Below are positions 37,341-48,600 of a stretch of 64,000 nt of DNA, piece by piece. Origin of the DNA: Anisus vortex (taxonomy: Eukaryota; Mollusca; Gastropoda; Planorbidae). The notes below the pieces were generated by a model. The model saw only the letters and a list, made by a program, of their open reading frames with translations, did no database searches and was not told where the DNA came from. Made by a program: the position numbers and the translations under genes. How positions within the stretch are numbered: position 1 is the stretch's first letter; each line of letters begins with the position of its first letter. The stretch lies in the NCBI GenBank assembly GCA_949126835.1, contig OX421500.1:25982731-26046730 (forward strand), read 5' to 3'.

Positions 37341-39715
37341 GGATCTCGACTCAAAAAATGAGCCAGTTTGTTGGCTCCTTTAAAACAGTTTCATAAATAA
37401 ACGAAAGACCTCCTCGTCGGCATAGTGAAATAACATTGTCTTCTTCTGTAAAGCTTCAAATACATTAATGGCCTTCATTGGGATTTCAAATCTTGACATC
37501 TATTTTGTTTACCTTTCTCCAACGTTGTGGTCATCAGAATGGACCAAAAAGTAAAAAAAAATTGGTAAGCTTGATAAACTGCAAGCCATGGTACTTTATA
37601 TGACTTTAAAAAGAGTGTAAATTGTAGTATTTACGGACTTTAGTTGTTCCTCGTCACCTTTGTAGTGTTTAAGTTTTCTTTACAGGAGAAACATAACTGC
37701 TTGGTTCAGGTGTTGAACAATAACTGATCTTTTGTTGGGACAATGTTATGCATGCACAAGATCTTCCATATATTTTCTCAAGCTTTAAGTTTAAAAAACC
37801 ACACTGACCCAGTAGAGTGCTAATCAAAACTATGATACAGCTTGTTAAAAAACACTTTTCTATGGAAAGCTAAAGTTATCACAATCTGGATAAGCTTTAA
37901 ATAACCATAACTTAAAAATATTAACCACAAAAACATATTCATATTCTTAAAGTCAATAAATTAAAGTTCGAGGTGGGCGGGGCCTATATTTACTATAGCC
38001 TAAAAACGTGAAAGGTAAGTCTATTCAAAAATGTAATTCTTACTTAAGTCCTACATTGTTTACATTGGGCCTTCAACGGTCTTTTGTATTACTTAATTAC
38101 TCCTTTTTTAAAACAAATAATTGAGTTTTCCACAAATGGACGCTCTGGGAAGGAAAGTCTTTTTTGTTTTGTTTGTTTTTGGAAAGGGAGAGACGAGTTG
38201 CTGCTAAAAGAGGTCAACTTAAGCCTAAAATGGACGAGAATATATCTAAAATGGAGGGTGTTAATTAAATATATCACGACCTGTATTGTTATTTGAAAAG
38301 GAATGCTAAAGTATACCTGTGAATATTTATCACTCTATTAATCCACTGTATAAATAGTCTAAAAGAAACGAAGCATGCAGGTGTTTATAACACTTGAATA
38401 TTTCGTGCAATTCGAGCATAAACAAAAGGGGAGTGAATCGTAAAAAAGTAGAACAATGCGTGAGGGTATTAATAAAAACTCTAACTAGGGCAATCGGGGC
38501 AATCCTCATCAACGTACAAAATGAATATTTTAATTTGATTAACAAAGTTGACGAAGTGTAAAATAAAAAAAATCTATACCACCATCCCTTTCCTGTCTTC
38601 TCGAATGTTTTGTCAACTTTAATGTTTTAATTTTTTTTAATCTCAAGAAAAAAATTAATCGGTTTTGGGTAGTAGATATATGTTCATATTATTTCTTACA
38701 TTAAATAGTTCATTATATCTGTGCAACGCCCCTCATCGGCAAACCACATTATAGTATTGTCGACATTCAAATTCCAACAATTAGGCCCTATTGATCAAAT
38801 AAAGTCGTTGCACACAATTTTTCCGGGACATAGAGAGAAGGGAGGAAAGAGGGGCACAAAAAAGGCGGTATTGGAGATCGCAGTCTATAATTTTGCAATC
38901 AATTTATTTTTCCTCTTTTTGGGGGGAAAATGCAAACGAAACCTGGCATGAAAAGCTGCAGTCTCTATTAGGCTATAATTTAACACACACACAGCAAAAT
39001 AATACAATATAGGCCTATGTAATCTAGATCTATATGTAATCTATATTGGAAAAAATATAATTTTGCTATATTTTGATAGGCCTATCAAATGCGAATGGAT
39101 AAAGTATGTGAAATCATATCATTGTTATATTATCATTGTTTCTATTAGATTAAGGAACTTCGAATCTGACCTTTTCATTGACTTTGTCATGTCTTGGATG
39201 GGTAGTGGCTACTTATTAAATCTGACGACTGGCGGACAACTTGACAACGGGACTTGTCTGTAATCTTTGATGACTTGACTTAGCCTTTTCTAGGTCTTTG
39301 AAACGCCTTTAATAGTTTTAAAGGTGGCGAAAAGAAGCACATTTTTTTAACAAGTTAATGTTTGCTGTCTTTGTAAATAATAAATAATGCAATATAAGCC
39401 CATTAATATCTAATATTTAAATTAATACAAAAAATAGACCTAGATCTCCCCCTAACTTGGCATTTAGTAGAATGTGATAGACGTGATCTTCAGTAGGGCT
39501 GTCTGAGTAGAACTCACTTGAAGGCCGTACGGAATTTAAAATGCGCTGATTGGCTAGCAGGTGTAAACAATATAATCTGATTCAACACATTACTTTGAAT
39601 TTTAAATAAAATCAGTGTGTGTGTTCTGGCGTAGGCTTGCTTACAATACAGAGTCATTTTATCCTTTCAGAACCCCTTAGTTAAATTATTAATATAGGGC
39701 CTAACAATCCCAGCT
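37341..39715. other. Unassigned sequence between repeats
   Basis: Several open frames of 60-76 codons occur on both strands but none shows a domain, splice-supported structure or biased composition. Around 37,375-37,500 the minus strand has an open stretch (AINVFEALQKKTMLFHYADE) that may belong to the same decayed element as the integrase remnant. AGGCCTAT motifs and T-rich tracts are common. No RNA gene was found. Confidence 0.5.
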
Positions 39716-40668
39716 ACTCTATACTAGCAGTAGTACGTACTCTATACTAGCAGTAGTACGTACTCCATACCAGCAGTAGCACGTACTCCATACCAGCAGT
39801 AGCACGTACTCCATACCAGCAGTAGCACGTACTCCATACCAGCAGTAGCACGTACTCCATACCAGCAGTAGCACGTACTCCATACCAGCAGTAGCACGTA
39901 CTCCATACCAGCAGTAGCACGTACTCCATACCAGCAGTAGCACGTACTCCATACCAGCAGTAGCACGTACTCCATACCAGCAGTAGCACGTACTCCATAC
40001 CAGCAGTAGCACGTACTCCATACCAGCAGTAGCACGTACTCCATACCAGCAGTAGCACGTACTCCATACCAGCAGTAGCACGTACTCCATACCAGCAGTA
40101 GCACGTACTCCATACCAGCAGTAGCACGTACTCCATACCAGCAGTAGCACGTACTCCATACCAGCAGTAGCACGTACTCCATACCAGCAGTAGCACGTAC
40201 TCCATACCAGCAGTAGCACGTACTCCATACCAGCAGTAGCACGTACTCCATACCAGCAGTAGCACGTACTCCATACCAGCAGTAGCACGTACTCCATACC
40301 AGCAGTAGCACGTACTCCATACCAGCAGTAGCACGTACTCCATACCAGCAGTAGCACGTACTCCATACCAGCAGTAGAACGTACTCCATACACGCAGTAG
40401 CACGTACTCCATACCAGCAGTAGCACGTACTCCATACACGCAGTAGCACGTACTCCATACCAGCAGTAGCACGTACTCCATACCAGCAGTAGCACGTACT
40501 CCATACCAGCAGTAGCACGTACTCCATACTAGCAGTAGCACGTACTCCATACTAGCAGTAGCACGTACTCCATACTAGCAGTAGTACGTTACAGTATGCA
40601 CTATATACTAGCAGTAGTATGTACTTTATACTAGCAATAGTACGTACTATATACTAGCAGTAGTACGT
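39716..40668. repeat. 23-bp minisatellite, ~40 copies
   Basis: The unit is AGCAGTAGCACGTACTCCAT plus ACC. The centre is almost invariant; the edges carry AGCAGTAGTACGTACTCTAT and ACT variants, so old units persist at the borders and newer ones fill the middle. Three 69-bp-periodic minus-strand frames of more than 260 codons are artefacts of a stop-free 23-bp unit. Confidence 0.98.
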
Positions 40669-41143
40669 ACTATATTTGATAATAGCAGTAGTACGAGATT
40701 TATCCCCTTCCACTCGGACTAGTGTTCGTTCCTCTCCATGCTTAGGTACTCACCAGGTAGAAAAGCTTCGGAGAAGGATGTGATTTACCTGCAGTTGAAA
40801 ATTTTTTGTAAGCTCCCCTTTCTCCAGTTACCAATGAACAGTTGAGATGTTGCATTGTGGCAGTTAAAACCTACATTTTCCATTGTTGATCCCAACCAAA
40901 CGAAGATTGTGTTGGATCGACTGGATGTTTTGCATGTCCCCCTGTACAGATATTGTAGATAGTAGCCTTCGGTCTGCCATTGACTAAGCATCTTCAAGGT
41001 TGCGTTCATTATCTCATGTTAAACTGCACTCCTCGTCAAGGTCACTCAATTAGAATACCCCCATGTGGCTGGACACAAAATGAAGAAAATCGGAGTGAGC
41101 TCGTTTTAATCTATGGCGCTATCTATAAGGAACAGACACTGAG

Positions 41144-41345
41144 AGATTCTGAGACAAAAAAGTCTTTTAAAAAGAGTTTAAAGACTTTTCTCTTTAGCTA
41201 GTGACTGTGTGCCTTGCATACAAATACATCTGCCACCACAATTTATATCAAGAGCGCACTGATCATGCTAAATGTAATAGCATGGATACAAGCGCTATAT
41301 AAATAACCGTTAAGCTTATAATAGACAGATAGACAGACTAGACAA
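41144..41345 (+). mobile_element. 3' end of an L2/CR1-like LINE
   Basis: The plus strand reads ETKKSFKKSLKTFLFS and stop, the standard C-terminus of L2/CR1-type reverse transcriptase proteins (S-F-K-x-x-L-K-T-x-L-F). A short 3' UTR follows with GAGCGCACTGATCATG, AGCGCTATATAAATAACCG and a GACAGATAGACAGA tail. Only the end of the element is present. Confidence 0.75.
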
Positions 41346-41380
41346 ACAGATAGACATGTAGGTATTATAGGTAAGTAGGC

Positions 41381-42121
41381 TTGAACGAAGACAAGACTCA
41401 CAAGACGGAGGCAATTCTAATCGGAACTCTGAGTAAAATCGCCAAAGTTGAGGACTTGGAATCATTTGTGGTCTTAAACTGCCATATCCCCTTTGCTGAC
41501 AACGTAAGAAGCCTGGGTGTCACCCTCGACTCACAGTTGTCTTTCGATGCCCACATTGGAAATCTATGCAGAGGCCTTTATTTACAGCTGCGTAGACTTG
41601 GCCAGATACGGCCCTATTTGTCACTTGAGTCAGCAAAGAAACTTGCGGCTGCCTTTATACTGTCACGCCTCGACTACTGCAATCTGCTTATCGGGCTACC
41701 CGAAGAAAAGGTCTCCAAACTACAGCGAATACAAAACAGTGCCGCTCGCCTAGTCATGCGTAAGTCAAGGCGAGATTCTGTGACAGTTCTCCTGCGTCAG
41801 CTCCATTGGCTCCCCGTGAAAGCCAGAATCGAGTATAAAGTGGCGCTATTTTGCCATCAGTGCATTTTTAATAACGAGTTTCCGTCCTATCTCAAGGAAC
41901 TAATAACACCATATGTCCCTCAAAGAACACTTCGTTCTGCCAACTCATCGCTTCTGGAAGAGCCCTGTTTCTCTCTGATGACCGTTGGCCTTAGAGCCTT
42001 CTCAGTATCCGGTCCGAAGGTGTGGAATCTTCTTCCCATTAAACTCAAGCAAACAAGCTCCATTGATTCCTTCAAGAAGAACTTAGGTATTATAGGTAAT
42101 GACGTATTATTAGGTAGATAG
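41381..42121 (+). mobile_element. L2/CR1-like LINE reverse transcriptase C-terminal half, uninterrupted
   Basis: A 246-codon frame without stops. In order it shows DKTHKTEAILIG, SLGVTLDSQLSF, HIGNLCRGLYLQLRRLGQIR, LSRLDYCNLLIGLPEEKVSK, LQRIQNSAARLV, LRQLHWLPVKARIEYKVALF, YVPQRTLRSA, AFSVSGPKVWNLLP and IDSFKKNLG. These are the conserved blocks after the catalytic F-A-D-D motif in L2/CR1-type elements. The catalytic motif itself and the endonuclease are absent. The usual C-terminal K-T-x-L-F is replaced by sequence of the following 102-bp repeat, so the 3' end is rearranged. The ATG is simply the first in the fragment, not a real start. Confidence 0.9.
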
Positions 42122-42282
42122 ATAGATGGTGGAACTAAACAAACAATGGTGTGACACAGAGGTCTGTCCTCGGCCCAGTGCCCACTAGGTATTATAGGTA
42201 ATGACGTATTATTAGGTAGATAGATAGATGGTGGAACTAAACAAACAATGGTGTGACACAGGGGTCTGTCCTCGGCCCAGTT
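42085..42282. repeat. 102-bp direct duplication at the LINE junction
   Basis: Two head-to-tail units (42,085-42,186 and 42,187-42,282) each read AGGTATTATAGGTAATGACG, a GATAGATAGATGG run, AACTAAACAAACAATGG and GGTCTGTCCTCGGCCCAG. The first 15 bp also occur at about 41,362, left of the LINE fragment. Confidence 0.95.
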
Positions 42283-43290
42283 CTTTTTCACCCTTTACAC
42301 CCAACCCCTCTCCTTTGTCATAGAACGCAACAACCTAAAATATCATTCTTTTGCCGATGACACCCAGCTCTATAGCCTAACAGTGCTAAGCCTGGAAACT
42401 TCGATGGGCTCCTTTCTTCCATTTCCATCTGTTTCCTGGACATAAAGAACTGGATGACGGAAAACAAGTTGAAGTTGAAAAGAAGGGAAGACTGAAGCTA
42501 TTATCGTCGGTACGAGACAGAGGGTTGCATCCCTCACTGCGTCGGATCTCCAACTGGCCGACGCAACAGTACCTTTCTCCACGACTGTCAAGATCCTTGG
42601 CGTCTATCTCGACTCCACGCAGCCCCACATCTCCTTCCTCACCAAAATCTGCTTTTTCCATCTGCGTCTCATTGTCACCATCCATCTCTATCTGACCAAG
42701 GAAGCTTGTGTTAAGCTTGTCATCTCTCTCCTTTTTTCCCGCTTGGATTACTGCAATTAGCTCTTGGCTGGCCTCTCGACCTCCTTCCTTCAGGGCCTTC
42801 AACGTGTTCAGAACTGTGCTGCCCGATTGGTCCTTAAGAAGAAGAATTCGACGCATACTAATTTTACTTTTCCTCTGCTTCGATCTCTGCACTGGCTACC
42901 CATCAACCACCGGATCTCCTACAAGATGGCGTCTCTATGTTACAAGTACCTGAATGACTCTGCCCCCGACTACCTTCGCTCCTGTCTCGAGCTCTATACT
43001 CAGATCCCTCGTATGAAACTGGTATCGGCTGGCGAACGGGCATTCTCATACGTGGGCCCGTCCGCATGGAATGCCCTCCCACCACAACTTCGACAGAGCC
43101 CTAGCTTTGACACCTTCATAAGCCGGCTGAAGACCAACCTATTCAAGTAGCAGTGAATTATTTTATTATTTTTCATTTATACATTTTTGTCTTTTATTCG
43201 TTGTCTGTACTATGTCTGTAACTTTTGACAGCGCATAGAACTGTTCCCCCAACGGGAGATTCGCTATAAAAGTCTAATTATTATTTATTA
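42129..43290 (+). mobile_element. L2/CR1-like LINE, palm to 3' end, frameshifted
   Basis: It begins at the palm block (GVTQ.SVLGP), then ERNNLKYHSFADDTQLYS with an intact F-A-D-D catalytic motif. After a frame break come ILGVYLDSTQPH, SLLFSRLDYCN, LQRVQNCAARLVLKK, LRSLHWLPINHRISYKMASL, YTQIPRMKLVSAGERAFSYV, GPSAWNALPPQLRQSPSFDT and SRLKTNLFK with a stop at 43,148-43,150. The last 128 codons are open. A 3' UTR with GCGCATAGAACTG and a TTATTATT-type tail follows. The protein differs from the neighbouring copy, so it is a second member of the superfamily. At least two frameshifts inactivate it. Confidence 0.88.
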
Positions 43291-44977
43291 TTCTATTATT
43301 AAGCCTTGATAAGAGGTGATGTGCTAAATAATGTATAAGACTTTCAGACTTCATTTGGCTAACTTTAGTGTAATTGACCCATGGGATTTCTCCCATTAGT
43401 GTCATTAGCCATTAGATTCATTCAAAAGCACAACGGTGGGCTAAAGCATAGAGATTTCATCCGAGATTTCATTGCACTGGCGAGAGCCCAAGACTCGGTA
43501 GGGAGGAAGAAACGTCCGCAATAACCCGTCCCGCCAAAGCCCAGTGCCTGAACGTTCAGACCAATAGGCTGTGGACAGTGCAGGAATACAACCGAGTCAA
43601 CACGTTAATGATCAGGGACAGAGTAGGCTAAGTGTATGTGACTGCAGAGACCGCACCCTTTGTTACGCGGCTATTTATGGACCATCATTATAGTCATTAT
43701 CATTCATTTTGAATAATGGGCAATGGGCCTATCAAATGATTATGTAATCATGTGCCTAGTCATAACCCTAGTTTGAGAAGCAGGAATATATGGTTCTTCT
43801 TTTATAGACTTTTAATGGTTACCTTACAGAGGATATTTGTGAAAGGCAAAGGCTGACAATGCAAAAATGTAAATCTAATTCCTCTTCAGTGGCAGTAGTT
43901 TAATTAAGCAATTAAGCCCTTCAGTATTTTACTTGTCCCAATTAAGAGTTTTAAAGCAAATATAGTATTATGTATAGTAGCCTAAATACAAGTACAATAG
44001 TTTAATTATCAATGGACATTTTTTTATAACATTTAATCATAAATATATGTTTTTCTTGGAAATCTTAAAGCAAAATATATACTTCATTACTTTAATTTAA
44101 TCAATTTTGGCATATATTTTGGGTCCAAGACCTTTCCACACTAGGGGACATCCCTCCTATACTCTATAACATTTACATAGGCTACACACTGAGATGGGTT
44201 AGGGGTTGTTGTACTTGGGAAATTTTGCATATGGGCAGGGGGATATTGACTGAATGTAAACATGTGTACAAATTTTTAAAAAGCCTACTACCCTTGTAAC
44301 AATTGAAATAAAAAAAAACACACAGGCAGAAGTCCAGTTGCAATGACACATCAATTACTTTCACACAGGGCCGGGAGGGTTATGATATAGAACAAACAGC
44401 CAGAGAAATTCAAACATCTCTTCAACCAATACATCAACCTACACAGGTTTAGGTTGCTAAAGTTTTTCTTTTATAATTTTTTTTTATACGATTCCTTTTT
44501 TTCACTTGAAAATTAATTCAGTAAACACTATACATATGACTATTTACAAGGCTGGGCCATAAATAAAAATAAATTCAAAGATGAATGTTTTCTTTTTCCC
44601 TGTACTATCTATGCATATTCAAAATTAAAAACCATTATTAGAAAAAAATGTAAGGGAAATAACTCAGCCCCTATAAAATCACTAATTGGATAACATGTAT
44701 CTACAGAAAAAATACTTTTATTCAAAGAATATTTTGAAAATAAATAGAAAAAAAAACTTTGCACAAAAAAATCTAATATATATAAGCTAAACCCATAACA
44801 TTCAACTCATTGAATGAAAAAATCCTTAATGACAATTAACTCCAAGTTACTAGCTACGAATCATTTAATGTCAGCCATTTATATTTTCATTAAAGTGTAT
44901 ACGTATGTAACTAATTGGACATATATTTGTTCTCATGTAGCTAATTGGACATATATTTGTTCTCTTACAATCAGTTA
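43291..44977. other. Intergenic, nothing assigned
   Basis: No splice-supported exon, RNA gene or terminal repeats recognised. 43,430-43,640 is less AT-rich and has an open minus-free stretch (GGLKHRDFIRDFIALARAQD) of unknown origin. It lies downstream of HSF2BP, so part of it may be that gene's 3' UTR; no clear polyadenylation signal was fixed. Confidence 0.5.
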
Positions 44978-44985
44978 ATTTAACC

Positions 44986-45368
44986 CAGGGGTCGGGAACC
45001 TTTTTGTCTGAGAGAGCCATAGACACCACATATATTGAAAAGTAATTCTGTGAGAGCCATACATTATATTTAAAACTAAAAATACAAGTAAATGTGTGCA
45101 AGAGTTATTTCCCTTTAATTACAAAGAATGCAGGTTTGCTATTTTTCTGTCTGTTAGATCAGCAGAGTTTATCTACTATACCACTTCTGATGCTGAGCTG
45201 CAGTAGACTTTAGCTCATTTGCTGAATGAAATATTGATATGCAATTAATATGTAGATCAAAGGAGTCTAATGAAACATTTTTTTTATAATTGAGCATTTG
45301 TCTGCGAGCCAGATGCAGCCATCAATAGAGCCACATCTGGCTTGCTAGCCATAGGTTCCCGACCCCTG
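44986..45368. mobile_element. hAT-type MITE with perfect 8-bp target duplication
   Basis: The terminal inverted repeats are CAGGGGTCGGGAACC and GGTTCCCGACCCCTG. The flanking duplication ATTTAACC is perfect (44,978-44,985 and 45,369-45,376). The 383-bp interior has no coding capacity; AGAGAGCCATA and AGCCACATCTGGCTTGC sub-terminal motifs are visible. An 8-bp duplication and CAGGGG termini are characteristic of hAT elements. Confidence 0.93.
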
Positions 45369-45581
45369 ATTTAACCCCTCTCATGATACAATAAAATAAA
45401 TATATAAGGCAAAAGAAAAAACATAAAAAGAATCCAAATAACATGAAAATCAGATGCAATGGATAGGTTTTTTTTAGTTTTAAAAATCTTCAAACATAAA
45501 TTATATCTTTTGAATACATATGAACATATTTATGGTTTGCAATAAAATACCATGGTGAGAAGATTTTAGACAAGTAACTGT

Positions 45582-45689
45582 TCAATGTCCTGATCTGTAG
45601 GATATCATGTCAGACAAAATTTCTTGGGAAACATTTTGTATATCTTTATTACCGCTTCTATTCAACTGTTTAAGATATTTCTTGGGAAG
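45582..45689 (-). CDS. HSF2BP: HSF2BP exon 9 (terminal coding exon)
   Basis: Acceptor TTTTTTATTAG, phase 0. It encodes residues 309-343, starting LPKKYLKQLNRSGNKDIQ and ending SYRSGH, then TGA at 45,584-45,582. It matches the C-terminal helices of vertebrate HSF2BP. Confidence 0.92.
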   Translation of the reverse strand, partial: LPKKYLKQLNRSGNKDIQNVSQEILSDMISYRSGH

Positions 45690-48600
45690 CTAATAAAAAA
45701 ACAAACATAAAAATTACACATTATCCACATGGGTAAAAGAATTCTAAAATTAAACAAATTAAATTGTAAGTTAACAGTAATCAGAAGGAAAAGAAAAAAG
45801 TTTAAAACTAAAGCGTTTTTTTATAGCAAATATGTCACAAAATCTTTATACTTGTCTAGTGCATTGATACCCATGTTAGTTCCAATTAATAAAATATAGC
45901 TTCACTGCTTTTCTATTAAATAGTTTCTACTTTTCAACCCAAAAAGTAAACAAATATTCTCCCCCTAAAGCCCTTTAACACTTACATTGTCTAAAAGTTC
46001 TGACATACAAACTGAAGCACAAGTTTCATCAGAAACAAGGGACTGAAGAAGTTTAAGTGTTCTTAATTGATTCTCTGTATCTTTTTCTTCTGCAGTGGAT
46101 TATAATTTTCAAATAAATACATTGAAGGTGAATTATTTTTTTTAAGATACCATTATGGGTTAAGAAAAAAATATTTTGCATGTTTATAGGTTTGCTTCTA
46201 TAATGTTTATCTTCTTACATGAAATATCTAAAAAGAAAGCATAAAATCATTAAAAACCTACTTTACAACTACTTTATTTTATTTCAAATAGAAGCGTTCT
46301 TAATTTAATTTAAATATATTTAATTTAACAAAGATGATAATCTTATAAATAGTTTGGCTTAAATACTAATCACATTGCTATTCATAAAAAAATAGGCTGT
46401 TACATACCTTTGAGATGCTTAGCCAACAAAGGGATTAAATCTCTTTTTGAAGCTAGATATTTGATTCCCTTACAGTTGATGCTAAAATTGTAGAGACTCA
46501 TCAACATCAAGCTGAAACATTACATACATGTAATAAATGATACTTTCATAGTATTGTAGGCCTACTCAAAAGAAAATTGAGTCCTATTAAATCTATTATC
46601 TATAAACATACTTGGTTTCATCATTAATAAAGAACATTTGTAATGCTACCCCGCGAATCGGTACAGAAGTCAGAAAAACTGATTTTGTAATAAATGATAA
46701 ATAAAGTGAAAAATGAGTACCAGGTCATTTTTGAGATTATTATTGATTTGTAATGTTGAACCTCTTAGCTTAAAGCTGTGACATTTTCAAGATAAAATTA
46801 TTTTAAGAAATTACTTTAAAAAAAAATTAATGCATCTTATGTATATAATCAAGAAAAATTTCCTCTAAAGATAAAATTGTTTAAAAGTCAACTAAATATT
46901 ATTTAAAACATTTAGAACTTTAAAAGCTTTTGTATTGACTTAATCTGAGTGTGTTAGCTAAATTTCGTGGCGATTGGTTAATATTTATTCATCCTGGAAA
47001 CATTTAATTATCTGTTGTAATGCTAAATTGTTAAAAATAAATATTTTCATTTTTCTCTCAAACGATTTCCTTACCTTTACTTTTGTAATTTTTAATAACT
47101 TTTGAACGAATTAATCAATTTTAGAAATTGTTTCACCTATGTATAGATAAATGAATAAGCTATTACTAAACACCTTTTAGTGGGCAGGCTAGGATTTTTT
47201 CCCGGGTGTGAAGGGTGTCCCTGAGTCCACCCAGCTCTGATGGGTACCTCACCTTAGTTGGGATAAAGTAAAGGCGGCTGTGCATAGTGCTGGCCACACA
47301 ATCACCTAGTACGCAGTGGCCACAGAAACTGGTGAACGCTGCTTCACTGGACCTATGGATCAATTTGGTCCGATTGGTACTTTTTAAACACTTTAAACTA
47401 AAAATCTTATTTGGCCTACTTTAGTACCATTTTGTTGGGTTGCATCTTATTTTAGATTTCTATTAAGTTCCTTGTATTTTATAAGGTATATGGCTAAAGT
47501 AGACAAACAAAGAATTGTACCTTTTTATTTGAGCACTTTTACCGTTTGGAGCTTTATCAATAAAGCTGATAAAGGTGTCAATCACATCAAATCCAGCTTG
47601 ACTGGAAGCTAGATATTCTCTGCCTTGAGCAGATGCTGCCAAGTCTGGGGAAAAAAAAATAAACATTCACATTTTTGAAGGGATGAAAAAGAAATAAGTG
47701 AATACATTTAAGCCTAGTATACATTGATAGTATTATGTTAAAATTGCCTTACTGGTGATGATACCACATATAGATAAAATAAACATTGCTTCATCTGTGT
47801 TCTGGCTAGGCCAAGCATCATTTAAACTGTAAGCTGTAAGATAACCTTGAACAGACACTGAAACCAACTCCATAAACTCTGATGTTTTACACTGCAAGAT
47901 ATACACATAATCAAAATGAACAGCTTGTATACTAAAATTTTAAATGTAACCTACACATACTCATTTTTATGTAGTCTTTGACTTCAGTATTTCCCTTTAC
48001 ACAAGCTCAGTTTACACTGGGTTACATTTAAATCATTTTAAAAAGTTATTACACTGTAAAAACAAAAAAATCCAACACTTTGAATACAGTTGTGTTGTGC
48101 AAATAAAAAGTGACTATTTATATCTTACTCCAGAGACTAGGGTATCTATAGAGGATTCCTGTCTTGAGATTCTCCACAATAGTGTACAACATGCAGCACC
48201 AAGGGAGCAACAAAACTCAGATTGTTCAGAAAGTTTCTCAGTTAATTCCTTTAACTCTGATCTCAGAACTAACTGCTCCTAGAAAACAATAATTCAACAA
48301 CTTAACAAACTAGCTATACAAAGAGTACAAGAACAGCTAGCTATACAATGAGTACAAGAACAAGCTAGCTATACAATGAGTACAAGAACAAGCTAGCTAT
48401 ACAATGAGTACAAGAACAGCTAGCTATACAATGAGTACAAGAACAAGCTAGCTATACAATGAGTACAAGAACAAGCTAGCTATACAATGAGTACAAGAAC
48501 AAGCTAGCTATACAATGAGTACAAGAACAAGCTAGCTATACAATGAGTACAAGAACAGCTAGCATACAATGAATACAAGAACGGCTAGCTATACAATGAG

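Noticed and set aside
39719..40550. Three overlapping ~260-codon minus-strand frames
   Set aside because: A 23-bp stop-free unit gives a 69-bp codon period in all three frames; all three encode the same rotating peptide.
42386..42892. 168-codon minus-strand frame
   Set aside because: Antisense shadow of the L2/CR1-like LINE, whose plus-strand protein blocks are clear.
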